This document shows, one piece after another, positions 19,450 through 28,035 of a stretch of 64,000 nt of DNA. Under the pieces are notes generated by a model. That model had not been told where the DNA came from and ran no database searches. It saw nothing but the letters and a program-made list of their open reading frames with translations. Position numbers and translations under genes: made by a program. Origin of the DNA: DATEPR01 sp036273855 (GTDB lineage: Bacteria > Actinomycetota > Actinomycetes > Mycobacteriales > Pseudonocardiaceae); contig DASUGU010000024.1 of NCBI GenBank assembly GCA_036273855.1, forward strand, positions 131,928 to 195,927, written 5' to 3'. Within the stretch, counting starts at the first letter, position 1; each line of letters opens with the position of its first letter.

Positions 19450-20454
19450 ATGCGCACAGACCTGACCGGGGAGCTCAAGGCGGCCGCCGCCGTGCTGGCC
19501 GACGCGACCGACGTCACCCTGCTCGGCCACGTCAACCCGGACGCCGACGCGTTCGGCAGCGCTGTCGGGCTGGGCACGGTGCTGCGGGACCGGGGAGCGA
19601 CCGTCCGGGTGTCGTTCGGCAACCCGTTGGAGGTGCCGGAGTCGTTGCGGCACTTGGACGACGCCGGGTTGTTCGTCCCGGCCGACGCCGTGCCGGCCGT
19701 ACCACCGACGCTCGTCGTGCTCGACTGCAGCGACGCGGGACGCCTGGGCCCGCTCGCCGACCGCGTCGCCGCCACTCGCGCGGCGGGCGGGGACGTCGTC
19801 GTCATCGACCACCACGTGTCCACCGGCGAGTTCGGCACCGTCAACGTGCTCGACGTCCAGGCCGAGGCCACCGCCACCCTCGTGCTGCGCCTGGTCGACG
19901 AACTCGGCGCGCCCCTCACCGAACCGGCCGCCCGCGCCATCTACGCCGGCATCCTCACCGACACCAGCTCGTTCCGCCGGGCCACGCCGACCACGCACCT
20001 GTCCGCCGCACGCCTGCTGGAGGCCGGCGTCAACCCGGACGTCGTCGCGCGGCCCCTGATGGACAGTCACCCGTTCGGCTGGCTGCGCATGCTGTCCGAC
20101 GTCCTGGGCCGCGCCACGCTCGACCCGGCCGCCGCGCACGGGCTGGGTCTGGTGCACACCACGATCACGACGGACGACGCCGCAGGGCTGCGCTACGAGG
20201 ACATCGACAGTGTGATCAACATCATTCGCGGCACCCGCGAGGCCGAGGTGGCCGCCGTCCTGAAGCAACTCGGGACCGACCGCTGGAGCGGTTCGCTGCG
20301 CGCGATCGCCCGGGTGGACGTGAGCGCGGCGGCGCGCGCGATGGGCGGCGGCGGGCACCGGCTGGCCGCCGGCTTCAGCGTGAGCGGATCGGCAGAGGAC
20401 GTCCTCGGCCGGCTCAGGGCCGAACTCGACCGGGCACCACTGTTGGACGGCTAG
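19450..20454 (+). CDS. nrnA: DHH phosphoesterase NrnA (oligoribonuclease / pAp phosphatase)
   Basis: A 334-residue DHH/DHHA1 protein. Motif I is GHVNPDADAFGSA, motif II VVLDCSDAGR, motif III the DHH triad in IDHHVSTGEFG, and the DHHA1 substrate motif GGGGHRLAAGF is near the end. NrnA degrades nanoRNAs (2-5 nt) and dephosphorylates 3'-phosphoadenosine 5'-phosphate. The ATG at 19450 is chosen because it gives the normal length; upstream frame extends only 17 codons into the divergent methyltransferase promoter. The stop is 5 bp before the MATE start, so the two are probably co-transcribed. Confidence 0.92.
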   Translation: MRTDLTGELKAAAAVLADATDVTLLGHVNPDADAFGSAVGLGTVLRDRGATVRVSFGNPLEVPESLRHLDDAGLFVPADAVPAVPPTLVVLDCSDAGRLGPLADRVAATRAAGGDVVVIDHHVSTGEFGTVNVLDVQAEATATLVLRLVDELGAPLTEPAARAIYAGILTDTSSFRRATPTTHLSAARLLEAGVNPDVVARPLMDSHPFGWLRMLSDVLGRATLDPAAAHGLGLVHTTITTDDAAGLRYEDIDSVINIIRGTREAEVAAVLKQLGTDRWSGSLRAIARVDVSAAARAMGGGGHRLAAGFSVSGSAEDVLGRLRAELDRAPLLDG

Positions 20455-20459
20455 CGACC

Positions 20460-21905
20460 GTGGCACGAAACGACGCCCGGCGATCGGCAGAGCCGGGACG
20501 GGACCAAGTCCGGCGGCCGGCCACAACGGGACGCGACGATGCTCCGCTGTCGGCCGACGTGGGACGCGACGACGCCCCGCGGCCGGCCAAGGCCCGGCGG
20601 AACGACGCTCGGCAACTGGTCGCGCTCGCCGTTCCCGCGTTGGGCGTGCTCGCCGCCGAACCGCTCTACGTGCTCGTCGACACCGCTGTCGTCGGACACC
20701 TCGGCGCGGTTCCGCTCGCCGGTCTGGCTCTGGGCGGACTGTTGCTGTCCCAGGTGTCCACCCAGCTCACCTTCCTGGCCTACGGCACCACCGCCCGCGC
20801 CGCCCGGCTGCACGGCGCCGGCCAGCACGAACGGGCCGTCGCCGAGGGGGTCAACGCCACCTGGCTTGGCGTGCTGATCGGCATCGTGATCCTGGTCGCC
20901 GGCCAGGCACTGGCCGGACCGGTGGCCAGCGGGTTGGCCGGTAGCGGCGCCATCGCGGCGGGCGCGGTGCGGTGGCTGCGCATCGCCCTGTTCGGCGTGC
21001 CGATGATCCTCATCACCCTGGCCGGCAACGGTTGGCTGCGCGGCGTGCAGGACACCCGCAGGCCGCTGCGCTACGTCGTGGCCGGCAACGGCATGTCCGC
21101 CGTCCTCTGCCCGATCCTGGTGCACGTCGTGGGGCTCGGGCTGACCGGTTCGGCGATCGCGAACGTCGCGGCCCAGGTGGTGGTCGCCGGGCTGTTCCTG
21201 CACGCCCTGCGGCACGAGTGCCGGGCCTACCGGGTGCCGGCGCGCCCGCACTGGGCCGGCATGCGGGCGCAGCTGTCCACGGGCCGGGACCTGGTGCTGC
21301 GCAGCGTCGCGTTCCAGGCGTGCTTCGTGTCCGCGGCCTCGGTCGCCGCCCGCACGTCGGCGGCCGCGGTCGGCGCGCACCAGGTGGTGCTGCAACTCTG
21401 GACGTTCCTGTCGCTGGTGCTGGACTCGGTGGCGATCGCCGCGCAGGCACTGGTGGGCGCCGAACTCGGGGCGGGGCGCCAGGCCGGGGCACGGCGGTTG
21501 GCGACCAGGGTCACCCTCTACGGGCTCGCCTTCGGCATCCTCACCTGCGCGCTGTTCGCCGCCCTGGCCGGTGTGCTGCCGCACGCGTTCACGACCGATC
21601 CGACCGTACTGGCCCAGATCCCGCACGCCTGGTGGTTCTTCGTCGGGCTCCAGCCGGTGGCCGGTGTGGTGTTCGCCATCGACGGCGTGCTGCTCGGCGC
21701 GGGTGACGCCGCCTTCCTGCGCACCGCGACGTTGATCGCCGCGGTGGTCGGGTTCCTGCCGCTGATCTGGCTTTCCCTCGCCTTTCACTGGGGCCTGACC
21801 GGCATCTGGACCGGCCTGTCGCTGTTCATGCTGTGCCGGCTGGCCGCGGCGCTGACCAGGCTGCGCACCGCGCGATGGTCGGTGGTCGGCGAGACCCGAG
21901 GCTGA
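20460..21905 (+). CDS. MATE-family multidrug/Na+ exporter (DinF-like) with repeat N-terminus
   Basis: A 481-residue exporter with about 12 transmembrane helices in two six-helix halves, beginning with LVALAVPALGVLAAEPLYVLVDTAVVGHLG, the classic DinF/NorM start. It exchanges Na+ or H+ for cationic drugs or metabolites. Before the first helix there is an unusual 56-residue hydrophilic extension made of five tandem 11-residue repeats (ARNDARRSAEP, GRDQVRRPATT, GRDDAPLSADV, GRDDAPRPAKA, RRNDARQLVAL); the last copy runs into helix 1. The GTG at 20460 is the first possible start; no good internal start lies before helix 1. A MATE gene between nrnA and truB is a conserved actinobacterial arrangement. 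Confidence 0.88.
   Translation: MARNDARRSAEPGRDQVRRPATTGRDDAPLSADVGRDDAPRPAKARRNDARQLVALAVPALGVLAAEPLYVLVDTAVVGHLGAVPLAGLALGGLLLSQVSTQLTFLAYGTTARAARLHGAGQHERAVAEGVNATWLGVLIGIVILVAGQALAGPVASGLAGSGAIAAGAVRWLRIALFGVPMILITLAGNGWLRGVQDTRRPLRYVVAGNGMSAVLCPILVHVVGLGLTGSAIANVAAQVVVAGLFLHALRHECRAYRVPARPHWAGMRAQLSTGRDLVLRSVAFQACFVSAASVAARTSAAAVGAHQVVLQLWTFLSLVLDSVAIAAQALVGAELGAGRQAGARRLATRVTLYGLAFGILTCALFAALAGVLPHAFTTDPTVLAQIPHAWWFFVGLQPVAGVVFAIDGVLLGAGDAAFLRTATLIAAVVGFLPLIWLSLAFHWGLTGIWTGLSLFMLCRLAAALTRLRTARWSVVGETRG
20463..20627 (+). repeat. Five tandem 33-bp repeats encoding an 11-residue repeat
   Basis: Codons 2-56 of the MATE gene are five 33-bp units, clearest in units 3 and 4, which share GGACGCGACGAYGC and encode GRDDAP. 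The DNA around 20549-20575 contains GTCGGCCGACG followed by GGACGCGACGACG, reminiscent of the core of the intergenic hairpin repeats (GTCGGCCG followed by GGACGACA). Whether the two families are related is uncertain. Confidence 0.7.
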
Positions 21906-21939
21906 CCGGGCGCACCGCCATCAGGCAGGATGTCCGGCT

Positions 21940-22830
21940 GTGTCCCGCCCTTCCGTGCCACCCGGTGTGGTGATCGTCGACAAACCGGCCGGTATGACAT
22001 CCCACGACGTCGTCGCGCGGGTGCGGAAGATCTTCGGCACCCGCAAGGTGGGCCACGCCGGCACGCTGGACCCGATGGCCACCGGCGTACTCGTGCTCGG
22101 CCTGGAGCGGGCCACCAAACTCCTCGGCCACCTGGCCCTGGAACGCAAGGCGTACCTGGCCACCATCCGCCTCGGCTCGGCCACCACCACCGACGACGCC
22201 GAGGGCGAGACACTGTCCGAAGTGGACGCCTCCGGAGTCGACGAGGAGGCGATCCACGCGGGCGTGCGGGCGCTCACCGGGGAGATCCAGCAGGTGCCCA
22301 GCTCGGTCAGCGCCGTGAAGGTGGCCGGCAAGCGGTCCTACCAGCGGGTGCGGGACGGCGAGGACGTCATCCTGCCGCCGCGGCCGGTGGTGGTGCACCG
22401 GTTCGACGTGCTGTCGCTGCGCAGGGTCGAGCGGGCCACCGAACTGGACGTGCTGGTGGACTGCTCGTCCGGTACCTACGTCCGCGCCCTGGCCAGGGAC
22501 CTGGGCGCCGGGCTGGACGTCGGCGGCCACCTGACGGCGCTGCGCCGCACCCAGGTCGGGCCGTTCGGCCTGCGCACCGCCCGCACGCTGGAGCAACTGT
22601 CCGACCGCGCGGCGCTGTCGTTGACCCTGGACGAGGCCGTGGCGCTGGCGTTTCCCCGCCGGGACGTGCCGGCCGGCGAGGCCGAGGCGCTGTCCCACGG
22701 CGCCCGGCTGGCCCCCGGCGGCCTGCCCGGTACCTACGGTGTCTTCGGTCCGGACGGGCACGTCGTGGCCCTGGCCCGGGACGAGATCGGCCACGCAGCG
22801 CCGCTGGTCGTCCTGGCTCCGGCGGGCTGA
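21940..22830 (+). CDS. truB: tRNA pseudouridine-55 synthase TruB
   Basis: A 296-residue pseudouridine synthase that makes the T-loop Psi55 in tRNA. It contains the KPAGMTSHDVVARVRKIF start, the catalytic Asp in HAGTLDPMATGVL, the SAVKVAGKRSYQRVRDGE block, the CSSGTYVRALARDLG motif and a C-terminal PUA-like region. The GTG at 21940 begins 34 bp after the MATE stop, with no strong Shine-Dalgarno. It precedes ribF, the usual actinobacterial and Bacillus order. Confidence 0.96.
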   Translation: MSRPSVPPGVVIVDKPAGMTSHDVVARVRKIFGTRKVGHAGTLDPMATGVLVLGLERATKLLGHLALERKAYLATIRLGSATTTDDAEGETLSEVDASGVDEEAIHAGVRALTGEIQQVPSSVSAVKVAGKRSYQRVRDGEDVILPPRPVVVHRFDVLSLRRVERATELDVLVDCSSGTYVRALARDLGAGLDVGGHLTALRRTQVGPFGLRTARTLEQLSDRAALSLTLDEAVALAFPRRDVPAGEAEALSHGARLAPGGLPGTYGVFGPDGHVVALARDEIGHAAPLVVLAPAG

Positions 22831-22902
22831 CGGGCTCCGCGTGCGTGCTGACCAGAGCCGGGACACGGGCGTCCGAGCCGTGAGGACCGTAGGCTGTTGA
22901 TC

Positions 22903-23868
22903 GTGCTGAGATGGCGTGGACTCGACCACCTGCCCGGTAGCTGGGGCCGGTGCGTGGCGACCATCGGCGTCTTCGACGGCGTGCACCAGGGCCACCAGGC
23001 GCTGATCGGGCGGGCCGTCGAGCTGGCCAAGCAGCGTGAGGTGCCCTGCGTGGTGCTCACGTTCGACCCGCACCCGTCCGAGGTCGTCCGGCCGGGCAGC
23101 CACCCGGCCCAGCTCACCACGCTGAACCGCAAGGCGGAGCTGATCGAACGGCTCGGCGTGGACGTGTTCTGCGTGCTCCCGTTCACCCTGGAGCTGTCCA
23201 GGGTGACGGCCGACGAGTTCGTGCACGAGCTGCTGGTGGACCGGTTGCACGTGGCGGCCGTGGTGGTCGGCCAGAACTTCACGTTCGGTTACAAGGCCGC
23301 CGGCAACGTCATGCGGTTGCGCGAACTCGGTCACCGGTTCGGGTTCACCACCGAGGGCGCCGATCTGGTGACCGTGCCCCAGAACGGCGTCGGTGACGAC
23401 GAGGTCGTCTTCTCCTCCACCTACATCCGTTCGTGTATCGACGCGGGTGACGTGGTGGCCGCGGCAGCCGCGCTGGGCAGGCCGCACCGGCTGGAGGGCA
23501 TCGTCGTCCGGGGTGACGGGCGGGGCAGGGAACTGGGCTATCCCACGGCGAACCTGTCCACGGCCCGCTACGCGGCCGTGCCGTCGGACGGCGTGTACGC
23601 GTGCTGGTTCGTCCACCAGGGCACCGACCACGCGGAACCGAGGCGGCTGCGGGCCGCCGTGTCCGTGGGCACCAACCCCACGTTCTCCGGCCGGGAACGC
23701 CGTGTCGAGGCGTTCGTGCTGGACCTGGACGAGGACCTCTACGGCCAGCGGGTCGGGTTGGACTTCGTCGCCCGGCTGCGCGACATGGAGCGCTACGACA
23801 CCGTCGAGGCGCTCATCGACCAGGTCGGCATCGACGTCGCCGTGACCCGCGACCTGCTCTCCGACTGA
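22903..23868 (+). CDS. ribF: Bifunctional riboflavin kinase / FMN adenylyltransferase
   Basis: A 321-residue RibF, making FMN and FAD from riboflavin. The N-terminal adenylyltransferase has TIGVFDGVHQGHQALI (HxGH nucleotidyl transferase motif) and FSSTYIRSCIDAGDV; the C-terminal kinase barrel has GDGRGRELGYPTANL and GTNPTFSG. The GTG at 22903 gives the standard (M)LRWRGLD start; a TTG at 22897 is possible. It follows truB by 72 bp and ends 143 bp before an HTH gene. Confidence 0.95.
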   Translation: MLRWRGLDHLPGSWGRCVATIGVFDGVHQGHQALIGRAVELAKQREVPCVVLTFDPHPSEVVRPGSHPAQLTTLNRKAELIERLGVDVFCVLPFTLELSRVTADEFVHELLVDRLHVAAVVVGQNFTFGYKAAGNVMRLRELGHRFGFTTEGADLVTVPQNGVGDDEVVFSSTYIRSCIDAGDVVAAAAALGRPHRLEGIVVRGDGRGRELGYPTANLSTARYAAVPSDGVYACWFVHQGTDHAEPRRLRAAVSVGTNPTFSGRERRVEAFVLDLDEDLYGQRVGLDFVARLRDMERYDTVEALIDQVGIDVAVTRDLLSD

Positions 23869-24011
23869 TCGCCGCCGGGTGACCGGTGTCACCGGCCCGT
23901 GGTGGCCCGATCGAGGTCACCTCGTCCGTTTCGGCCCGCCGCCACCGGGTGAGCTGGCAAGATACCGATCAGTCCAGGTCGGCTACCCGAGCACAGCCAG
24001 GAGAGGCGAAC

Positions 24012-24581
24012 GTGGAGGATCCCAAGATCGTCCAGCGCAATCTCGCGCTGCAGCGCGAGTGGTACGGAGAACCGCTCGGCGATCGGGTTCGTCGCCTCGT
24101 CCGGGCGTTCAACATCTCCCAGGCGTACCTGGCCGACGTGCTCGGCATCAGCGCTCCCATGCTCAGCCAGGTGATGAGCGGCAGGCGCGCCAAGATCGGC
24201 AACCCCTCCGTGCTGGCCAGGATGATCATGCTGGAGCGGAAGGTCTTCATCCCGGATGTCGCCGCGGGCGACCCGGAGGCGATGAAGCAGGCCATGGAGG
24301 ACGTCCGGGACTCCCGGCCCACGGTGGGCAGGGACGTCCTGCGGGTGGACGCCACCTCGGACGCCAACGCCGCCGTCGACGCGCTGCGCAACATCCTGTC
24401 CAGCGACGACCTGATCGCCGCCGCCGAGCTGGTGGACGAGGAGTTCCCGGAGCTGGGCGACCTGCTGCGCCGCGCGGGCGAGCGGCCGGCGGAGGACGGC
24501 GTGCCGGTCGTGGACCGCAGGCCGGCCCCGGTGGTCGGTCGGATCGACCGGCCCGCGGCCGCCGGACCCCGCCCGAGCTGA
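24012..24581 (+). CDS. Helix-turn-helix (XRE-like) DNA-binding protein
   Basis: A 189-residue protein. An N-terminal HTH (RVRRLVRAFNISQAYLADVLGISAPMLSQVMSGRRAKIGN, about residues 21-60) is followed by a helical region and a Pro/Arg-rich tail. Close relatives are found near ribF/rpsO in Pseudonocardiaceae and Streptomyces, but I know no function. The GTG at 24012 is preceded by AGGAGAGG. The upstream open frame has no similarity and includes the ribF-HTH gap. The thpR gene starts 6 bp downstream, so the two are probably co-transcribed. Confidence 0.8.
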   Translation: MEDPKIVQRNLALQREWYGEPLGDRVRRLVRAFNISQAYLADVLGISAPMLSQVMSGRRAKIGNPSVLARMIMLERKVFIPDVAAGDPEAMKQAMEDVRDSRPTVGRDVLRVDATSDANAAVDALRNILSSDDLIAAAELVDEEFPELGDLLRRAGERPAEDGVPVVDRRPAPVVGRIDRPAAAGPRPS

Positions 24582-24587
24582 GCCCCC

Positions 24588-25103
24588 GTGCGCCTGTTCT
24601 CCGCGCTGGTCCCGCCGGCCGCGGTGGTCGACCACCTGGTCGGCTGGCTCGCCGACCGCACCCCGGCCCTCCCACCGGAACTGCGCTGGATCCCGGTGCA
24701 GCGCTGGCACGTCACCCTCGGCTTCTTCGGTGACGACGACGATCCGGTGCGCCGGACCCGCTGGCTGCGCCGCAGGACCGAGGGCCGGCCGGCGCCCGCC
24801 CTGCGACTGGCCGGCGGCGGCACGTTCCCCGGTGTGCTGTGGGCGGGCGTCGCCGCCGACGACGACCGGCGGTTCACCCAACTGGCCAGGGCCGCCGGTG
24901 CCGGGCGCCGCGGTTACCGTCCGCATCTGACGTTGGCCCGCTGGCGGTCCGGGCAGCCGGAAAAGGACGTGTTGACGGCGGCCGTCGCCGGGTACAGTGG
25001 GCCGTGGTTCACGCCGGAGGCCGTGCTGCTGATGCGCAGCGAGGCCAGTAGGGGTGGACCGACATACACCACCGTGGAGCGCCTGCCGCTGGTCCGGGGC
25101 TGA
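24588..25103 (+). CDS. thpR: RNA 2',3'-cyclic phosphodiesterase (2H family)
   Basis: A 171-residue 2H phosphoesterase with two HxTx motifs: HVTLGFFG (about residue 41) and HLTLARW (about residue 112), plus the family start MRLFSALVPP. ThpR-like enzymes hydrolyse 2',3'-cyclic phosphates of RNA or ligate tRNA halves in vitro; the in vivo role is unclear. It lies 6 bp after the HTH gene. Length is normal (about 175). Confidence 0.87.
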   Translation: MRLFSALVPPAAVVDHLVGWLADRTPALPPELRWIPVQRWHVTLGFFGDDDDPVRRTRWLRRRTEGRPAPALRLAGGGTFPGVLWAGVAADDDRRFTQLARAAGAGRRGYRPHLTLARWRSGQPEKDVLTAAVAGYSGPWFTPEAVLLMRSEASRGGPTYTTVERLPLVRG

Positions 25104-25269
25104 CTGTCAGCGACCCGAGGCGCGGGCGCCGGGCGGTGGTGTGCGCATGCCTGATATCCTCGGTGTTTGAGTGCGGCTGCGGTCCGTGGCGGCCGGCACT
25201 GTCATTTCCCGGCAATCGGGGACGGCCTGGGGCCGATGCACACGGCACACACAGTGACGAGGAGAACGA

Positions 25270-25539
25270 GTGGCGCTGTCCACCGAACAGAAGAGGTCCA
25301 TTCTCAGCGACTACGGGGTGCACGAGTCGGACACCGGCTCGCCGGAGGCCCAGGTCGCGCTGCTGACCAAGCGGATCAGTGACCTCACCGAGCACCTGAA
25401 GGTGCACAAGCACGACCACCACTCGCGCCGGGGGCTGTTGCTGATGGTCGGCCGTCGTCGCCGACTGCTCAACTACCTGGCGAAGGTGGACATCGAGCGC
25501 TACCGGCAGCTCATCCAGCGGCTCGGCCTGCGTCGATGA
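25270..25539 (+). CDS. rpsO: 30S ribosomal protein S15
   Basis: An 89-residue S15, full length. It has the conserved stretch DTGSPEAQVALLTKRI, the HKHDHHSRRGLL segment and LLNYL near the end. S15 binds the 16S central domain early in 30S assembly. The GTG at 25270 is preceded by GAGGAGAACGA. It precedes pnp, the near-universal order, and the two genes are separated by a strong hairpin and a probable structured leader. Confidence 0.97.
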   Translation: MALSTEQKRSILSDYGVHESDTGSPEAQVALLTKRISDLTEHLKVHKHDHHSRRGLLLMVGRRRRLLNYLAKVDIERYRQLIQRLGLRR

Positions 25540-25545
25540 CACGTC

Positions 25546-25582
25546 CCGGCGGGGAGTGACCGAACCGGTCACTCCCCGCCGG
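25546..25582 (+). terminator. Long perfect hairpin between rpsO and pnp
   Basis: A 17-bp perfect inverted repeat (25546-25562 and 25566-25582, beginning CCGGCGGGGAGTG) with a three-base loop AAC begins 6 bp after the rpsO stop. It may terminate or be an RNase III cleavage site: in E. coli and Streptomyces the rpsO-pnp intergenic hairpin is cut by RNase III and takes part in pnp autoregulation (established). Here it is read only from symmetry. Confidence 0.8.
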
Positions 25583-25624
25583 AGTACAGAACGGAACACA
25601 GGGACCGCGTGCCACGGCGTTCGG

Positions 25625-25715
25625 GTGCGTCCGCCGGTCCTCGGTAGTGGCCGCCAGGTTCGACGAACCTGGGGCTTCGATCGAAGACCGGCCTCGTCGC
25701 AAGGGCCGTGACCTC
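25625..25715 (+). ncRNA. Probable Actino-pnp structured leader RNA
   Basis: Upstream of pnp, between the rpsO hairpin and the pnp ribosome-binding site, is a structured segment with a perfect 8-bp hairpin (CCAGGTTC at 25654-25661, loop GAC, GAACCTGG at 25665-25672), flanked by GGTCCTCGGTAGTGG and by GGGCTTCGATCGAAGACC. The Actino-pnp RNA motif is a known conserved element in the 5' UTR of actinobacterial pnp genes (established); position and an internal hairpin fit it. I could not run a covariance model, so the limits are approximate. Confidence 0.6.
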
Positions 25716-25773
25716 GCAGCACAGGGGTGCTACGGGTTGCCGCGCGGCCCGCAAGACGAGGAGACAACCGAAA

Positions 25774-28035
25774 ATGACCGATCTCAGCGCGAATGTGACT
25801 GAGAACGCGGTGCACGAAGCCACCGCGATCATCGACAACGGCAAGTACGGCACCCGTACCGTCCGTTTCGAGACCGGCCGGCTGGCCAGGCAGGCCGCCG
25901 GCAGTGTCGTCGCCTACCTGGACGACGAGACCATGCTGCTGTCCGCGACCACCGCGTCCAAGCAGCCCAAGGAACACTTCGACTTCTTCCCGCTGACGGT
26001 GGACGTCGAGGAGCGCATGTACGCGGCGGGCCGGATTCCCGGGTCGTACTTCCGTCGTGAGGGCCGGCCCTCCACCGACGCGATCCTGACCTGCCGGCTG
26101 ATCGACCGTCCGCTGCGCCCGTCCTTCGTGGACGGTCTGCGCAACGAGATCCAGATCGTCGTCACGGTGCTGTCGCTGAACCCGGAGGACGTCTACGACG
26201 CCGTCGCGATCAACGCGGCGTCCGCGTCCACCCAGCTGTCCGGCCTGCCGTTCTCCGGCCCGATCGGCGGCGTCCGCGTCGCGCTGATCGACGGCCAGTG
26301 GGTGGCGTTCCCGACCCGGGAGCAGTCCAGGCGCGCGGTGTTCGACATCGCCATCGCCGGTCGGGTCGTCGGTGACGACGTCGCGATCATGATGGTCGAG
26401 GCCGAGGGCACCGAGCAGATGACCGAGCTGATCGCGGCGGGCGCCCAGGCGCCGACCGAGCAGGTCGTGGCGCAGGGCCTGGAGGCCGCCAAGCCGTTCA
26501 TCCGGGCGCTGTGCGAGGCCCAGGTCACCCTGGCCGCCGCGGCCGCCAAGGCGACCGCCGAGTTCCCGACGTTCCCGGCCTACCAGCCGGACACGTTCGA
26601 GGCCGTCTCCGGTGCGGTCGCCGACGAGCTGGCGCAGGCGCTGACCATCGCCGCCAAGCAGGAGCGCGAGAGCCGGATCGACGAGGTCAAGGCCCTGTGC
26701 CTGGAGCGCGTCGGTGTCGGCGAGGGCGCTGCCTTCGACGGCCGCGAGAAGGAGGTCGGCGCCGCCTTCCGGGCGCTGACCAAGAAGCTGGTGCGCCGCC
26801 GCATCCTGCGTGACAAGATCCGCATCGACGGCCGTGGCATCACCGACATCCGGCAGCTCTCCGCCGAGGTCGCCGTGGTGCCCAGGGCGCACGGTTCGGC
26901 CCTGTTCGAGCGCGGCGAGACCCAGATCATGGGCGTCACCACGCTGAACATGCTGCGCATGGAGCAGACGCTGGACACCCTGGCGCCGGAGACCACCAAG
27001 CGCTACCTGCACCACTACAACTTCCCGCCCTACTCGACCGGTGAGACCGGCCGGGTCGGTTCGCCGAAGCGCCGCGAGATCGGTCACGGCATGCTGGCCG
27101 AGCGGGCGCTGGTGCCGGTGCTGCCCAAGCGCGAGGAGTTCCCGTACGCCATCCGTCAGGTGTCGGAGGCGTTGGGCTCCAACGGTTCCACGTCGATGGG
27201 TTCGGTCTGCGCGTCCACCATGTCGCTGCTCAACGCCGGTGTGCCGCTGCGGGCGCCGGTCTCCGGCATCGCGATGGGCCTGGTGTCCGACGAGGTCGAC
27301 GGCAAGACCGAGTACGTCGCGATCACCGACATCCTCGGCGCCGAGGACGCGTTCGGCGACATGGACTTCAAGGTCGCCGGCACCACGGAGTTCGTCACCG
27401 CGCTGCAGCTGGACACCAAGCTGGACGGCATCCCGTCCGAGGTGCTGGCCCAGGCGCTCGGCCAGGCGCGGGACGCCCGGCTGACCATCCTGGAGGTCAT
27501 GGCCGAGGCCATCGACCGGCCGGACGAGATGAGCCCGTACGCGCCGCGCGTCACGTCGATCCACATCCCGGTGGACAAGATCGGCGAGGTCATCGGCCCG
27601 AAGGGCAAGATGATCAAGTCGATCACCGACGAGACCGGCGCCGACATCTCGATCGAGGACGACGGCACGATCTACATCGGTGCCAACGACGGCCCCAAGG
27701 CGGAGGCGGCGATCGGCATGATCAACGCCATCGCGAACCCGCAGCTGCCCAAGGTCGGCGAGCGGTTCCTCGGCACCGTGGTGAAGACGGCCGCGTACGG
27801 CGCGTTCGTCTCGCTGCTGCCGGGCAAGGACGGCCTGGTGCACATCTCGAAGCTGGGCAACGGCAAGCGGATCGGCAAGGTCGAGGACGTGGTCAAGGTC
27901 GGCGACAAGCTCCGCGTGGAGATCGCCGACATCGACCAGCGCGGCAAGATCAGCCTGATCGTGGTCAACGAGAACGAGGGCGCCGCGGCCGCCACCGACG
28001 CCCCGGCTGCCGCTCCGGAGCCTGCGGCCCGGTGA
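25774..28035 (+). CDS. pnp: Polyribonucleotide nucleotidyltransferase (PNPase)
   Basis: A 753-residue PNPase: two RNase PH domains separated by an alpha-helical domain, then KH (VDKIGEVIGPKGKMIKSI) and S1 (FLGTVVKTAAYGAFVSLLPGKDGLVHISKL) domains. The catalytic second PH domain has GSNGSTSMGSVCASTM and the DILGAEDAFGDMDFKVAGT aspartates. It degrades RNA 3'-5' by phosphorolysis and can add tails. The ATG at 25774 follows GAGGAGA. The stop overlaps the M16 peptidase start by four bases (GTGA). A hairpin and probable Actino-pnp leader precede it, so post-transcriptional autoregulation is likely. Confidence 0.98.
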   Translation: MTDLSANVTENAVHEATAIIDNGKYGTRTVRFETGRLARQAAGSVVAYLDDETMLLSATTASKQPKEHFDFFPLTVDVEERMYAAGRIPGSYFRREGRPSTDAILTCRLIDRPLRPSFVDGLRNEIQIVVTVLSLNPEDVYDAVAINAASASTQLSGLPFSGPIGGVRVALIDGQWVAFPTREQSRRAVFDIAIAGRVVGDDVAIMMVEAEGTEQMTELIAAGAQAPTEQVVAQGLEAAKPFIRALCEAQVTLAAAAAKATAEFPTFPAYQPDTFEAVSGAVADELAQALTIAAKQERESRIDEVKALCLERVGVGEGAAFDGREKEVGAAFRALTKKLVRRRILRDKIRIDGRGITDIRQLSAEVAVVPRAHGSALFERGETQIMGVTTLNMLRMEQTLDTLAPETTKRYLHHYNFPPYSTGETGRVGSPKRREIGHGMLAERALVPVLPKREEFPYAIRQVSEALGSNGSTSMGSVCASTMSLLNAGVPLRAPVSGIAMGLVSDEVDGKTEYVAITDILGAEDAFGDMDFKVAGTTEFVTALQLDTKLDGIPSEVLAQALGQARDARLTILEVMAEAIDRPDEMSPYAPRVTSIHIPVDKIGEVIGPKGKMIKSITDETGADISIEDDGTIYIGANDGPKAEAAIGMINAIANPQLPKVGERFLGTVVKTAAYGAFVSLLPGKDGLVHISKLGNGKRIGKVEDVVKVGDKLRVEIADIDQRGKISLIVVNENEGAAAATDAPAAAPEPAAR

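Noticed and set aside
25009..27843. 944-residue antisense frame over thpR, rpsO and pnp
   Set aside because: Shadow of GC-rich genes: composition is Gly/Arg/His/Asp-rich with no known motifs and it opposes a well-conserved gene.
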